A DNA stretch of 64,000 nucleotides from an uncultured Acinetobacter sp. (lineage in GTDB: Bacteria > Pseudomonadota > Gammaproteobacteria > Pseudomonadales > Moraxellaceae): NCBI RefSeq assembly GCF_943914805.1, contig NZ_CALUDM010000001.1, positions 34,303 through 98,302 on the forward strand. Direction: 5' to 3'. Shown here one piece after another: positions 19,301-29,149 of the stretch; the stretch's first letter is position 1; each line of letters starts with the position of its first letter. Below the pieces are notes generated by a model. The model was not told the DNA's origin. It worked only from the letters and a program-made list of their open reading frames with translations, and searched no databases. The position numbers and the translations under genes are program-made.

Positions 19301-20813
19301 TTGGCGTATCATCACCCATTGAACCTACAGCTTCTTGACCACTTTCAGCAATAGGACGCAACAATTGATCACGCTCTTCAAATGTCACCATAAACATTTT
19401 TTGAGCAGCTTTTAGGTCATCACCTTTTAAGCCTTGATCACATAAGTATTCTTCAAGCTCAGGGCTACCTTGTAAATGAACTGAATGCTCACGTAACCAT
19501 TCACGATAAGGACGCATTTTTTTCAAATGGTTGCTGACATCTTTAGTATCAAGCATCTTCCCTGTAAATGTATCAACCACAAGGATTTGACCAGGACCTA
19601 CACGACCTTTAGATACCACATCTTCAGGCTCATAGCCCCATACACCAATTTCTGATGCAAGCGTGATATAACCATTCTTTGTAATAACCCAACGAGCAGG
19701 ACGTAAGCCATTACGGTCTAACATACAAATCGCATGACGACCATCTTGGATTACTAAGCCTGCAGGACCATCCCAAGCTTCCATATGCTTAGAGTTAAAC
19801 TCATAGAATGCACGTAAATCTGCATCTAAAGTTTCTACGTTCTGCCAAGCTGGTGGAACGAGCATACGCAACGCACGGAACAAGTCCATACCACCACCAA
19901 CAAGGATTTCAAGCATATTATCCATACTTGATGAATCTGAACCTGTACGATTTACAATCGGGTTAAGCTCAGTTAAACCTGGTAATAGTGGGTTTTCGAA
20001 TTTAGGTGTACGCGCAGCAGCCCAATTACGGTTTGCTGTAATCGTATTAATTTCACCATTGTGCGCTAAATAACGGAATGGTTGTGCCAATGGCCAACGT
20101 GGCAAAGTATTGGTTGAGAAACGTTGATGGAAAACAACGATATGTGAATCCAAACGCTCATCTGCAAGGTCTGTATAGAATTCTGCAATATATGCAGGCA
20201 TCATCAAACCTTTATAACTAATCACTGTAGAACACAATGTAGTCACATAGAAATACGGATCATTGGTGATTTGCTGTTCGGCACGGCGACGTGCCATAAA
20301 CAATTTACGGTTAAATTCTGCTTCTGTCACACCCATTGGGCAATTAACAAAAATTTGCTCAAATGCAGGTAAAGACTGCATTGCAATCGAACCCAATGCA
20401 TCATTATTGGTTGGAACAACACGCCAACCAATAACACGGCAACCTTCTTCTTCTATTTCTTTGGTTAAAATCTGTTTTGCATGTGCTGCTAATGCTGGAT
20501 CTAAATTTAAGAATACAGTACCTACAGCGAATATTTCACTCAGTGTAATATCACTAATTTTTTTTGCTTCTTCACGGAAGAATGCTTTCGGCATAGCCAA
20601 TAACAATCCGCAACCATCACCGGTCTTACCATCTGCAGCAATACCACCACGGTGCGTCATACAACTTAGACTATGAATTGCGGTCTTGACCAAGTCGTGA
20701 CTTGCATCACCTTGCATATGGGCGATTAAGCCGAAACCACAGTTATCTTTAAACTCATCCGGTTGGTATAAACCTTGAGCGGGAGCTACAGTGTTAGGCG
20801 ATGGCATGTGCAT
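16332..20813 (-). CDS. gltB: Glutamate synthase (NADPH) large subunit
   Basis: The GOGAT alpha subunit (1493 residues) transfers the amide nitrogen of glutamine to 2-oxoglutarate. Residue Cys25, in [13 protein letters not shown], is the expected N-terminal nucleophile once a 24-residue propeptide is removed. The class II amidotransferase domain runs to about 430. The FMN-binding synthase barrel follows, with the 3Fe-4S Cys set in [15 protein letters not shown] near 1107-1121. The C-terminal glutamate synthase beta helix has repeated G-x-x-G-G turns (about 1300-1420). An AAGG site precedes the ATG by eight bases. The gene is co-directional with gltD. Confidence 0.97.
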   Translation of the reverse strand: MHMPSPNTVAPAQGLYQPDEFKDNCGFGLIAHMQGDASHDLVKTAIHSLSCMTHRGGIAADGKTGDGCGLLLAMPKAFFREEAKKISDITLSEIFAVGTVFLNLDPALAAHAKQILTKEIEEEGCRVIGWRVVPTNNDALGSIAMQSLPAFEQIFVNCPMGVTEAEFNRKLFMARRRAEQQITNDPYFYVTTLCSTVISYKGLMMPAYIAEFYTDLADERLDSHIVVFHQRFSTNTLPRWPLAQPFRYLAHNGEINTITANRNWAAARTPKFENPLLPGLTELNPIVNRTGSDSSSMDNMLEILVGGGMDLFRALRMLVPPAWQNVETLDADLRAFYEFNSKHMEAWDGPAGLVIQDGRHAICMLDRNGLRPARWVITKNGYITLASEIGVWGYEPEDVVSKGRVGPGQILVVDTFTGKMLDTKDVSNHLKKMRPYREWLREHSVHLQGSPELEEYLCDQGLKGDDLKAAQKMFMVTFEERDQLLRPIAESGQEAVGSMGDDTPMAVLSRQVRHLTDYFRQQFAQVTNPPIDPLRESIVMSLETCLGREQNVFEQSPEHADRLIISSPVLSNSKMHQIRTIGRKGYEIADIDVNYAETEGLEAAITRICEEAAQAIRDGKTLLVLSDKKIREGYLPANTAMVTGAIHHYLISVGLRTDANIIVETAIARDPHQFAVILGFGATAIYPYLAYDVINDLIAKGELLGDPIHAQANFRKGIEKGLLKVLSKMGISTVASYRGGQLFEAVGLSEEVVNKCFTGVPSRIKGATFVDLENDQKKLAELAWKARKPIEQGGLLKFVFDKEYHAFNPDVINALHKSVRSGNYADFKEYAELVNNRPIATIRDLFKLKTENSIPLVAVESVEEILPRFDSAGMSLGALSPEAHEAIAIAMNTIGGRSNSGEGGEDPARYGTIRNSKIKQIASGRFGVTPAYLTSAEVLQIKVAQGAKPGEGGQLPGGKVNGLIARLRYSVPGVTLISPPPHHDIYSIEDLSQLIFDLKQVNPQAMVSVKLVSEPGVGTIAAGVAKAYADFITISGYDGGTAASPLSSIHHAGSPWELGLSEAHQALRVNDLRGKVRVQTDGGLKTGLDVVKAAILGAESFGFGSTPMIALGCKYLRICHLNNCATGVATQQDHLRQEHYIGEPEMLINFFHFIAEETREWLAALGVASLKDLIGRTDLLEVLPGETEKHAHLDLSALLESHPSAEGKAQYCQVQGNAPFDKGVLAEKMIGEMLPAIEAGTGGEYHFTVGNCDRSIGARISGEIAKRYGNLSMEAHPVKVNLTGTAGQSLGVWNAGGLHIKLEGDANDYVGKGMAGGRVSIFPPKGSPFQTQETAIIGNTCLYGATGGKLFAAGTAGERFAVRNSGAFAVIEGAGDHCCEYMTGGIVTVLGKVGHNFGAGMTGGFAYVLDLDNDFVDHYNHELIELNRISTESMEEHKAFLGRILDEHIQETGSAWAYKIRNEFDFYGRKFWLVKPKAANLQTLLKTTQADPQ

Positions 20814-21230
20814 AGCGTACCCTTCTTTCTACATAGGCCCATCAGGGCGAAAAACATTCAAACCTTAAATTACAACTTTTCAGGCATTCACGTAAGCTCA
20901 GTAAACCACTGAGTTGCGATCAAACGCCAGTCTCTTTTCACTTTAATTGAAAAATTGTTTTACAACTTTCGCACTGAATTAAAGCACTTAAATAGACGAA
21001 TATCGCACACCAATTGAATCATTTCGCGCCAAAATAGGGACAATTAACTCAATTAGCGCAACAATAAAGCAAAAAATATGCCAATTACTATTCTTGGTCA
21101 CCAAACTACTCAAATATATTAAAATAAAAGCCTTGCTAAAAAATCACAAAGATAAAGAGTTATTTTTTAAGCACTAGTATTGTGCAAAAATAGATTTAAT
21201 AATCAATTTGGCTCCAAATTGGTGCTAAAA
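20814..21230. other. Intergenic region upstream of gltB
   Basis: These 417 bp separate gltB from the SPOR-like gene, both on the minus strand. I see no gene. CTCAGT (20897-20902) and ACTGAG (20908-20913) form a short hairpin about 90 bp before the gltB start, a possible leader element. The rest is AT-rich and probably holds the gltBD promoter. No convincing -35/-10 pair stood out. Confidence 0.4.
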
Positions 21231-22097
21231 TTAATTAAATGGATCACTGATTTCATGCTCTACTGGCTTTTTCTCAGTTGAATTTGCTACAGGCTCTTTA
21301 GGTTTGTTCTGAGGTTGTGCAGTCGTCGATTGTGATTTCTGTACATCGATTACATTGCCAGATTCATCACGACGAGTAATTGTCGTTTGTGTCGTGTTCA
21401 CAGTATTTGAACCTGTAATTGCAGCAAGTGCAGACTTTGCCTGTGCCAATAAAGATTCATCAATTACTGGAAGTGGAGCAGATTTTAATTTTACTTCATA
21501 CAGCTTATTGGTTCCCACCATCTCATCTGAACCTAGATCATTAACCAATGCTGCATATTTTTCGAATTGAATCGCTTGAGGATGTATTGTATTCGGTAAT
21601 TTAAAATTCAATTGCCCTAACTGTGCTTTTGCTTGATTATCATTTTTAAATACGCCATAAACGAGAACATATTGCTCAGTTTGATTTTCACCACTTAAAC
21701 GGAAATAGATAAAGTTTTTACGATCCGCCTGTTTTTCTAAAAAGCTACGAATAATATCTTCATCAGTGGATTTAAACAGTTCAACAGTCCAAGCTTTCTT
21801 ATTTTCTTGAAGGAATTTAGTTCCACGAAATTCAGTTGCATGATTTCCAGCGGCAACAACACGAGTGGTCATTTCCAAAGGACGCACTTCATCCATCAGA
21901 CTGCCCAAGTGTGCAGAAGCTGCTACTTTTTCAGGCTGAATTTGAACTTGAGTTTCTCCAATAGGATTCGCCACTGTAACCAATTCTTTGGTATCTGTAA
22001 TTGCCCAAAAAATTAATGCTGCAAAAAGGCACAGCAATCCGCCAATTAACCAAATATATTGTCGAATATTTTGCCAATTTGTACGAACTGCTACCAT
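21231..22097 (-). CDS. Membrane-anchored DamX/SPOR-like protein
   Basis: This 288-residue protein has a short cytosolic N-terminus, one transmembrane helix (about 13-33, IWLIGGLLCLFAALIFWAIT) and a periplasmic part. Residues about 100-180 (WTVELFKSTDEDIIRSFLE, then FIYFRLSGENQTEQYVLVYG) have the spacing of a SPOR-type peptidoglycan-binding domain. The tail is Thr/Gln/Pro-rich. It lies 16 bp after aroB, the position DamX occupies in enterobacteria, which supports a division-site role. The SPOR match is by eye and the order of domains differs from E. coli DamX, so I give no symbol. Confidence 0.65.
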   Translation of the reverse strand: MVAVRTNWQNIRQYIWLIGGLLCLFAALIFWAITDTKELVTVANPIGETQVQIQPEKVAASAHLGSLMDEVRPLEMTTRVVAAGNHATEFRGTKFLQENKKAWTVELFKSTDEDIIRSFLEKQADRKNFIYFRLSGENQTEQYVLVYGVFKNDNQAKAQLGQLNFKLPNTIHPQAIQFEKYAALVNDLGSDEMVGTNKLYEVKLKSAPLPVIDESLLAQAKSALAAITGSNTVNTTQTTITRRDESGNVIDVQKSQSTTAQPQNKPKEPVANSTEKKPVEHEISDPFN

Positions 22098-22113
22098 TTA
22101 AAACTCACCTTTA

Positions 22114-23193
22114 CTATATTTGATTCGCTAAAATCGCTTGTTTCATCAACTCAACATCAAAATCTTTTGTGATGATTGCTTGACCAAGTTGCTTGATCAA
22201 TACCAAACGGAGTTGTCCATTTAAAACCTTTTTATCATGCGACATATAAGCTAAAAATTCATCGAGTGGAATTTCAGGACATGCTACAGGCAATTGCGCA
22301 CGTTGTATGATTTTTTTTGTACGCTCTACATCACTTTGCGAAATCCAACCCATTCTATATGATAGATCCGCAGCCATCACCATACCTGTTGCTACAGCCT
22401 CACCATGCAACCAAACCCCGTATCCTAAATATGATTCGATTGCATGACCAAAGGTATGACCTAAATTAAGTAAAGCACGTTCACCCTGTTCTTTTTCATC
22501 ATTCGCAACAATACGTGCCTTATGCGCACAAGAACGATAAACAGCTTCAGCTAATAATTCAGGATTTCGCGCAACCAATCCTTCCATATTGGCTTCCAAC
22601 CAAACTAAAAATGCTTCATCACCGAGCAATGCATATTTAATCACTTCAGCCAAACCAGCGGATAATTCACGCTCAGGTAAAGTATTCAATTGCGCCATAT
22701 CAGCTAAAACAACTTGCGGTTGCTGAAAAGCCCCAATCATGTTTTTACCTAATGGATGATTAATCCCCGTTTTACCACCAACACTTGAATCGACTTGGGA
22801 CAACAAAGTTGTTGGCACCTGAATAAAATACACACCACGTTGGAAACATGCAGATGCGAAGCCTGCCATATCCCCAATCACGCCACCACCTAAAGCCAAT
22901 ACCGTACAATCACGATTAAAACCCGCTTCAAGCAAAGCATCAAAGATCAGGTTTAAGTGTTCAATATTTTTATACTTTTCACCGTCTGGCAAAACACACA
23001 CTGCAACTTGCTTACCGAGTTTTTCAATGGCGCCCAAATAATGCGACAAATATAAAGGCTGTACTGTCGTATTAGTGACAATCATCACTTGACGTCCATA
23101 AATATAAGGCTCAAGTAATTGCTGTGGATTCAAATGACTACCAATAAAAATTGGATAGCGACGCTCACCCAGTTCTACATGTAAAGTTTGCAT
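22114..23193 (-). CDS. aroB: 3-dehydroquinate synthase
   Basis: AroB (359 residues) converts DAHP to 3-dehydroquinate in the shikimate pathway, using NAD and a divalent metal. Family motifs are in place: [22 protein letters not shown] (nucleotide loop), the [17 protein letters not shown] substrate segment, and the metal ligand motif [11 protein letters not shown]. It is 36 bp downstream of aroK and upstream of the SPOR-like gene, the classical aroK-aroB-damX order. The ribosome-binding site is weak. Confidence 0.96.
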   Translation of the reverse strand: MQTLHVELGERRYPIFIGSHLNPQQLLEPYIYGRQVMIVTNTTVQPLYLSHYLGAIEKLGKQVAVCVLPDGEKYKNIEHLNLIFDALLEAGFNRDCTVLALGGGVIGDMAGFASACFQRGVYFIQVPTTLLSQVDSSVGGKTGINHPLGKNMIGAFQQPQVVLADMAQLNTLPERELSAGLAEVIKYALLGDEAFLVWLEANMEGLVARNPELLAEAVYRSCAHKARIVANDEKEQGERALLNLGHTFGHAIESYLGYGVWLHGEAVATGMVMAADLSYRMGWISQSDVERTKKIIQRAQLPVACPEIPLDEFLAYMSHDKKVLNGQLRLVLIKQLGQAIITKDFDVELMKQAILANQI

Positions 23194-23229
23194 GGTTCTG
23201 CCAAATAGTGATTAACGATAATTTATGAA

Positions 23230-23772
23230 TTAAACGATCTCTTTTGAAACAATGAGCTGCAATATTTTTAATGCTAAATCTCGTGCAGCACCCTGATTGG
23301 TTTCAATAATATAATGTGCAACATCTCGGTAAAGCGGATCACGAATTTTAAGTAAATCCTTTAACTTTTGCTCAGGATGCTCAACTTGTAATAAAGGACG
23401 GTTTTTATCTCGATGTGTACGCAACAATTGAATTTCTACAGGTGTGTATAAATAAATCACAATACCTCTATGCTTGAGATATTCACGATTCATCACTTGA
23501 GTAACAGCACCACCACCAGTAGCGACAACTAAATTTTTCTTAGAGGTTAAATCATCAATAACGATCGTTTCTCTTGTGCGGAAACCTTGTTCACCTTCTT
23601 TTTCAAAAATCCAAGGGATTGACGCCCCTGTTTTTCGTTCTATTTCATGATCACTGTCTAAAAATTCACGACCTAACAGTTCTGCCAAATGCCGACCGAC
23701 TGTTGTTTTTCCTGCTCCCATGGGCCCTACCAAATAAATATTTGGTAGGGTTTCAAACTCTTTGCTTGGCAA
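23230..23772 (-). CDS. aroK: Shikimate kinase
   Basis: AroK (180 residues) phosphorylates shikimate. The P-loop GPMGAGKTTVG lies at 16-26, followed by the DSDHEIE substrate motif, RTRE, and ATGGGAV. The start is TTG at 23772: AGGTGA lies six bases upstream, and starting here gives the N-terminus MPSKEFETLPNIYLVG usual for Acinetobacter. No in-frame ATG precedes the P-loop. It follows pilQ by 36 bp in the same direction, an arrangement (pilMNOPQ-aroKB) shared with Pseudomonas. Confidence 0.95.
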   Translation of the reverse strand: MPSKEFETLPNIYLVGPMGAGKTTVGRHLAELLGREFLDSDHEIERKTGASIPWIFEKEGEQGFRTRETIVIDDLTSKKNLVVATGGGAVTQVMNREYLKHRGIVIYLYTPVEIQLLRTHRDKNRPLLQVEHPEQKLKDLLKIRDPLYRDVAHYIIETNQGAARDLALKILQLIVSKEIV

Positions 23773-23808
23773 GGAGTCACCTATCGAATTGCTTTCATTG
23801 AAAGTATA

Positions 23809-25983
23809 TTAATGATTTCTATTGCGACTGTCATTAACAATTCTAGGTGTCACAAAGATTAATAACTCACGCTTATTATCAGATTTCACATCTTTGCGGA
23901 ATAAACGCCCTAAGTAAGGAATATCCCCCAAGAAAGGAACTTTAGTCTGACTATTTTGAGTTTGTTGTTCGAAAATACCACCTAAGACGATAGTTTCACC
24001 ATTATCCACCAATACATTGGTATTGATTTCATTTTTATTCAGTGTTAATTCACCATTTGGTGCTGGGGCACCCACAGTATCGCTGGTAATGTTCAATTGC
24101 ATTTGTACTTTACCATCAGGGGTAATACTTGGTGTTACATCTAGGCTTAATAAAACATCTTTAAACGAAGTCGTTGCAGTTGCCGTCCCACCCGCTGTTT
24201 CGACTGATTGGTATGGAATTTGTTGACCTGAAGCCACTTTGGCTTTTTGTTTGTCTGCAGTCATCACTTTTGGTGTTGAAATCACTTCACCATAACCATC
24301 AGCTTGCAAAGCTGATAACTCTAGATCTAACATAAAATCAGACAAACTAATCAAACCAAAAGCAATCTTACTTGCACCAGCACTCGTTACACCTAAATCC
24401 ACGTTTAGGTTATCTGGGCGATTTATTGTATATTTTCCATCATCATCAGGTGTTTTTAAATCCCACAATGTTGTATCACTTCCTCCAACCAATAAGTCAT
24501 TATTTTGGTTAATTCCTTTAGACAAAATACCCCATTTCACTCCCATCTCTTTGGTAAAATCAGTACTTGCCCGAACAATTCGCGCCTCAACCATAACTTG
24601 CTTGACTGACACATCCAATAAGTCAATCATTTTACGTACTTTATCAATATTCTGAGCAGTATCATTAATAATCAATGTATTTGTGCGGGTATCAGCAACT
24701 ACACTTCCTCTTGAGCTTAATAAACTCTCTAAAGCCAAAGAGTCTGAACCACTAGTACGATTCGACTGTGCATTCTTAGGATCTCGAGAATCTTCTAATA
24801 GTTTTAGAATATCAGCTGCCTTAGTGTAATTCAGTTGGATATATTCTGTTTGGATTGGTGCAAGTTTTATGCTCTGTGCAATTGCTTTCGCTTCTTCCTC
24901 TTCCGCTTTGATCAATTCCGTTACAGGTGCAATCCAAATCACATTACCATTACGACGTTTATCTAAGTTTTTAGTTTTTAGAACAATATCTAACGCCTGA
25001 TCCCATGGTACATCTTTTAAACGTAGGGTAATATTTCCCTGTACGCTGTCCGAAGCCACCATATTAATCCCTGTAAAATCTGCTAGCAATTGCAATACAC
25101 GGCGCACTTCAATATCTTGAAAATCTAAAGATATCTTTTTACCAGTATAAGATTGACTTGAACTCGGACGAGCTAACTTATTTTCAGCAGGACGCTTTAA
25201 GCTTACAGTCAGTTTATTTTCAGCCTGATAAGCCATATATTCATAGCTACCCGAAGACTGAATTGTAATCACACCATTTGAACCGTCATTATAAGCATCG
25301 ATTGATGAAACTGGTGTTGCAAAATCATTGACATTTAAACGTCGAATTAAGTGCGCAGGAATTTTATTCCCCAATGTACGAATAACAACTTTACTGCCTT
25401 GTTGTTGCACATCAATAGGCGTATTCGCTCCCGATAAATTTACAACAACTTGTCCCTCACCAACATTACCACGTTGAAAACCAATGTCAGCAACGCCCTG
25501 TTGGGCTTGCTTTGTACTAACAGGTGTTGAATAAGCAGGTAAAGTCGCTGCTTGGTTTACATTATTCATTTTTAGAATAAAGGTATTACCTTCAACACGT
25601 GTGGTAAAAGGGCCGCTATTCTTTAAATTCACTGTTAAACGTGAACGTTGCTCATCAGCACTCACTTCTACAGATGAGGCTTCCTCACTCGCCACCGGAA
25701 TCGTTGACTGAGTTAAGCTTTGTTTTGCATTATCAAAATCTAAAATTAATCGCGATGGATTATCCAATTGATATGCTTGTGGTTGTGGCGGCAAACCATT
25801 GAACATAACACGAATTTCAGTTCCTTGTCCTGGTATTTTCATTGGTACGATATTGGTCATCGTTGTTTGCGCTGTTGCAACTTGCATCACAGCGATTGAT
25901 ACAGCCGCCAAAGTAAATTGACGAAGGTGACTATTCATAAACTGACCATCCCCACTAAACATACTTTTCAAACTATTTTTCAT
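23809..25983 (-). CDS. pilQ: Type IV pilus secretin PilQ
   Basis: PilQ (724 residues) is the outer-membrane channel for the type IV pilus and for DNA uptake. A signal peptide lies around residues 16-39. Two AMIN-type peptidoglycan-binding domains follow (about 45-270). The secretin STN domain starts near 290 (ISLDFQDIEVRRVLQLLADF), then an N1 domain with a Ser-rich loop. The C-terminal secretin pore ends with VLGGIFEQQTQ and VPFLGDIPYLGRLFRK. AAGGA is placed 6-7 bases before the ATG at 25983. Last gene of pilMNOPQ; the ADP1 homologue is comQ. Confidence 0.96.
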   Translation of the reverse strand: MKNSLKSMFSGDGQFMNSHLRQFTLAAVSIAVMQVATAQTTMTNIVPMKIPGQGTEIRVMFNGLPPQPQAYQLDNPSRLILDFDNAKQSLTQSTIPVASEEASSVEVSADEQRSRLTVNLKNSGPFTTRVEGNTFILKMNNVNQAATLPAYSTPVSTKQAQQGVADIGFQRGNVGEGQVVVNLSGANTPIDVQQQGSKVVIRTLGNKIPAHLIRRLNVNDFATPVSSIDAYNDGSNGVITIQSSGSYEYMAYQAENKLTVSLKRPAENKLARPSSSQSYTGKKISLDFQDIEVRRVLQLLADFTGINMVASDSVQGNITLRLKDVPWDQALDIVLKTKNLDKRRNGNVIWIAPVTELIKAEEEEAKAIAQSIKLAPIQTEYIQLNYTKAADILKLLEDSRDPKNAQSNRTSGSDSLALESLLSSRGSVVADTRTNTLIINDTAQNIDKVRKMIDLLDVSVKQVMVEARIVRASTDFTKEMGVKWGILSKGINQNNDLLVGGSDTTLWDLKTPDDDGKYTINRPDNLNVDLGVTSAGASKIAFGLISLSDFMLDLELSALQADGYGEVISTPKVMTADKQKAKVASGQQIPYQSVETAGGTATATTSFKDVLLSLDVTPSITPDGKVQMQLNITSDTVGAPAPNGELTLNKNEINTNVLVDNGETIVLGGIFEQQTQNSQTKVPFLGDIPYLGRLFRKDVKSDNKRELLIFVTPRIVNDSRNRNH

Positions 25984-26003
25984 TTTTATTCCTTAATTCA
26001 GTT

Positions 26004-26534
26004 TCAATCCACTGGACCTATTAGAACCAAACTACGTGGTCGCTCAATATAACCGTCCCGACCATCGGGTACTATTTCTAATAAATCAATACGAGTAGGT
26101 GTAATCTCGATGATTCGTCCCTGATTCATCCCCATGTAATTCCCACGTTGTACGCGTTCAATTTCGCCATCTGGTGTTTGAATTAACCCAACAATTTGCT
26201 CAGTATTGCCCTTCATACTTCCTTTCAATGTCAACGACTCTAAAGGATAATTTTCAAGAGGCTGAGCTTGTCTAGAAAAGTTAGGATAAACTCGCTTACC
26301 TGACATAATTTTCAATTCATTTGCCAATGAACTTGGTAAAAAAGGACTACGCAACTGCTGAGCTGAATAGTTAAAACTCGGAACTGGCGTAAATACAGGG
26401 GCAGGCTCAATTGGCAATGGCTGTTCATTTCTAATATTTGCCATTTGTTGATTCACCGCATCAATTCGAGAATCACAACCAACCAATAACGTTGCCACCG
26501 AGATTCCACAAATTATTTTATAGGCTTTTTTCAT
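26004..26534 (-). CDS. pilP: Type IV pilus inner-membrane lipoprotein PilP
   Basis: PilP (176 residues) is a lipoprotein that links the PilMNO platform to the PilQ secretin. The lipobox is LLVGC with Cys20. The central region is disordered and Pro-rich, and the C-terminal beta domain contains LKGSMKGNTEQIVGLIQTPDG and VQRGNYMGMNQGRI, the usual PilP/GspC HR fold. The start overlaps the pilO stop by four bases (ATGA). The ADP1 counterpart is called comL. Confidence 0.93.
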   Translation of the reverse strand: MKKAYKIICGISVATLLVGCDSRIDAVNQQMANIRNEQPLPIEPAPVFTPVPSFNYSAQQLRSPFLPSSLANELKIMSGKRVYPNFSRQAQPLENYPLESLTLKGSMKGNTEQIVGLIQTPDGEIERVQRGNYMGMNQGRIIEITPTRIDLLEIVPDGRDGYIERPRSLVLIGPVD

Positions 26535-27280
26535 TGCGGCTTCCCTCCTTGCGGTGGTGTCGTTGTAGCAGCAGCGGATTGAGTTGTTTGAGCACTGGTT
26601 TGATTTGCTTCCGTACCCATATAACGATATGTTTTTGCTTTAATCTTATAATCAATTACAGGTACATCTGACTTTTTATCATCACTTGGTGCTCCAGTCA
26701 CAGTGAAGTCATGAAGTGTCACAATACGTGGCAACACAGCAATACTACTCACAAAACTACCGAATGAATGATAATCACCCGTTGCTTCAATCGAGATCGG
26801 TTGCTCAATAAAGAACTCTTGCTCCACTTCTGGTTCTAATTTGATATTTTTAAATTTCAAACCCGAACTTACCCCAGTCACATTGATATCTTCAACCAAA
26901 CTTGGAATTTCAGTTTCTTTCGGAAGCTGCTCTAGCTGCTGAGTAAAGTTCATTTCCATTTGCTGTAATTGCGCTTGATATTGCTGCAAATTTCTAAGCT
27001 TAGAATCTTTTTCCTTAAACTCATTTAACAAGTTTTGTTCAACTGTACGAGCTTGATCAATCGCATCCAATTTAGGCTTGATTGCCAAGAAATAGCCAAT
27101 TGCACAGACAACAAAGAATAAGAACAACCAACAGGTAATTTTGACGGATAAAGGCCAACTCCCATAGTTATTCATATCCAATGTATTAAACTGTTGAAAA
27201 AACTTCTCAACTGTCATGTTATTTTTCTTTGGCGTATCGTTTACGGATGAATCTATTTTATCTAAGTCTTCACGATTCAT
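26531..27280 (-). CDS. pilO: Type IV pilus alignment protein PilO
   Basis: PilO (249 residues) is a bitopic inner-membrane protein. It has a cytosolic N-terminus of about 50 residues, one helix (LTCWLFLFFVV-like, about 48-67), a periplasmic coiled coil and a ferredoxin-like domain. It dimerises with PilN. The motif FVSSIAVLPRIVTLHDFTV is typical. The tail is Gln/Thr/Ala-rich. Four-base overlaps with pilN and pilP indicate coupled translation. Confidence 0.93.
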   Translation of the reverse strand: MNREDLDKIDSSVNDTPKKNNMTVEKFFQQFNTLDMNNYGSWPLSVKITCWLFLFFVVCAIGYFLAIKPKLDAIDQARTVEQNLLNEFKEKDSKLRNLQQYQAQLQQMEMNFTQQLEQLPKETEIPSLVEDINVTGVSSGLKFKNIKLEPEVEQEFFIEQPISIEATGDYHSFGSFVSSIAVLPRIVTLHDFTVTGAPSDDKKSDVPVIDYKIKAKTYRYMGTEANQTSAQTTQSAAATTTPPQGGKPQ

Positions 27281-27927
27281 TTCGCACCCCCAGCAGCTGG
27301 AACTTGTCCAGTTTTATTAGCAGTATTTTCATCTGATGTAGCAGATACTGCAATTTCTCCTAAATCCACCGTAACCACAAAGCTTCCATACGACTCTTCA
27401 ACGCGTGGAATGACAGATGTTGGTGTTTTATTTTTGTTTTCTTCAGCAGCCAAGAAAGAGTTCATAAAGGCATTACGATACCACTCAGAAGCTTCTAATC
27501 CACGAAGAAGCTCAGCAACCGTATTTGGGCTTTCTGCTCTACCTTCAATGGTAAATTTATCTCCCACTCGGCTAAATTTTGTCAGATACATTTGTGCAGG
27601 TGTCACACGTACCAATTCATCAACTAAACGTACTGTTACAGGACGTTGGCCTTGCAAGCCTTGAATCAACTTCATCCGTTCAATAATTGCATTACGACGT
27701 TCTTGCAAACCATCTAAAGTCTTTAATTGCGCATCTAGGTTTTGATTGGTACTGGTGATCAATTGATTGGCTTGTTCCTGATCTTCGAGTTGATGATCAA
27801 AATAGAACCATGTCAGCAATACACTCAATAACCCGATGATTGCGACCCCGATACAAATTGCGATAAATTGCTTTTTTCGTTGTTCTCTTAGCTCATCACG
27901 CCAAGGGAGTAGGTTAATCTTTGCCAT
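27277..27927 (-). CDS. pilN: Type IV pilus assembly protein PilN
   Basis: PilN (216 residues) begins with the conserved INLLPWRDELREQRKKQF, the peptide that docks in the PilM groove. One transmembrane helix (about 23-43) and a periplasmic coiled-coil plus ferredoxin-like domain follow. The ATG overlaps the pilM stop in TAATG, and the stop overlaps pilO by four bases. Confidence 0.95.
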   Translation of the reverse strand: MAKINLLPWRDELREQRKKQFIAICIGVAIIGLLSVLLTWFYFDHQLEDQEQANQLITSTNQNLDAQLKTLDGLQERRNAIIERMKLIQGLQGQRPVTVRLVDELVRVTPAQMYLTKFSRVGDKFTIEGRAESPNTVAELLRGLEASEWYRNAFMNSFLAAEENKNKTPTSVIPRVEESYGSFVVTVDLGEIAVSATSDENTANKTGQVPAAGGAK

Positions 27928-28985
27928 TAATCAAAACTCCTCAAAGCCAAACCACACGCAACCATCAATGATGGAGCATCATTTTCTATTTTGTTTAAAT
28001 CAATTTGTGGAGAGAACCCCATTTGCAGAAAAGGGTTTGCTATAGTGACGCGGTAACCTAATTTTTGTTGTAATAATTTTGCCAAACCTGGAATGTTCGC
28101 ATTTCCCCCAGCCAACAAAATATGATCAATCTCGTTAAATTGGGAAGATGAAAAGAAAAATTGCAATGAACGTGCAGCCTGTTGAACAACAGCATCAAGA
28201 AATGGCATTAATACTTCTGTTTCAAAATCATCAGGTAAAGTTCGATCTTTCTTTGCACGACCTGCTTCTTCATAAGACAAGCCATAACGATTTTGCACAT
28301 CTTGAGTTAACTGCTTTCCACCAAAAACTTGTTCACGTGTATAAATAATCTTGCCATTTTGCATAACAGAAAGTGTCGTCATGGTATGGCCGATATCTAA
28401 AACGCCCACCATATTTGCACCGATCGGCAATGTATCTGAGAACACATCAAAAGCCCGTTCAATTGCATAACTTTCTACATCAGCAATTTTCGGTGATAAA
28501 CCCGCAATTTCTAAGACTTCAATACGAGAATCAATATTTTCTGTACGTGTTGCAACCAATAAAACATTAACACGGTTTGAAACAGCTAATTTATCTTGCA
28601 GAACCTCAAAATCCAGACTCACTTCGTCCAACGGAAACGGAATGTATTGCTCTGCATCCATTCGAATCTGAACTTCCCGTTCTTCATCAGACATATCAGC
28701 ATCCATTTCTATGACTTTATGAATCACCATAGAGGTTGGAACTGCAACAGCTACATTTTGCGATTGAGGATTGGCAAGGTTCACCGCTCTTTCCAGCGCA
28801 TCTGCAACTGCTTCTGGATTAAGAATGTTTTTTTCAACAACACTCCCATCAAGCAAGGGGCTTAATCCATAGCTTTCAACCCAGTAACGACCGTTCTTAA
28901 CAGAGAGTTCTAATATTTTTACAGAAGTAGAACTAATATCTACTCCTATTAACCCCTTATTTGGCTTACGATATAGTCTAAGCAC
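27927..28985 (-). CDS. pilM: Type IV pilus assembly protein PilM (actin-like ATPase)
   Basis: PilM (352 residues) is a cytosolic FtsA/actin-fold protein that binds the PilN N-terminus. The nucleotide-fold motifs are visible: GVDISSTSVKILEL near 14, VGVLDIGHTMTTLSVM near 193, and LLAGGNANIPGLAKLL near 290. It is the first gene of the operon. The 164-bp gap to divergent ponA must hold both promoters; I could not assign them with confidence. Confidence 0.95.
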   Translation of the reverse strand: MLRLYRKPNKGLIGVDISSTSVKILELSVKNGRYWVESYGLSPLLDGSVVEKNILNPEAVADALERAVNLANPQSQNVAVAVPTSMVIHKVIEMDADMSDEEREVQIRMDAEQYIPFPLDEVSLDFEVLQDKLAVSNRVNVLLVATRTENIDSRIEVLEIAGLSPKIADVESYAIERAFDVFSDTLPIGANMVGVLDIGHTMTTLSVMQNGKIIYTREQVFGGKQLTQDVQNRYGLSYEEAGRAKKDRTLPDDFETEVLMPFLDAVVQQAARSLQFFFSSSQFNEIDHILLAGGNANIPGLAKLLQQKLGYRVTIANPFLQMGFSPQIDLNKIENDAPSLMVACGLALRSFD

Positions 28986-29149
28986 GATACATTTCCTATT
29001 ATTTTTTTATCCCCAATACATAACACAAACCGACTGCAATTGGTCTTAATTTTTTACAGATACAATATCCCATCTAACAATCTATCAAATGAAAAGCTAT
29101 ACTGACCAGCAATTAGTTTGCCATTAGCTATTATTAAAACTTACTTGTT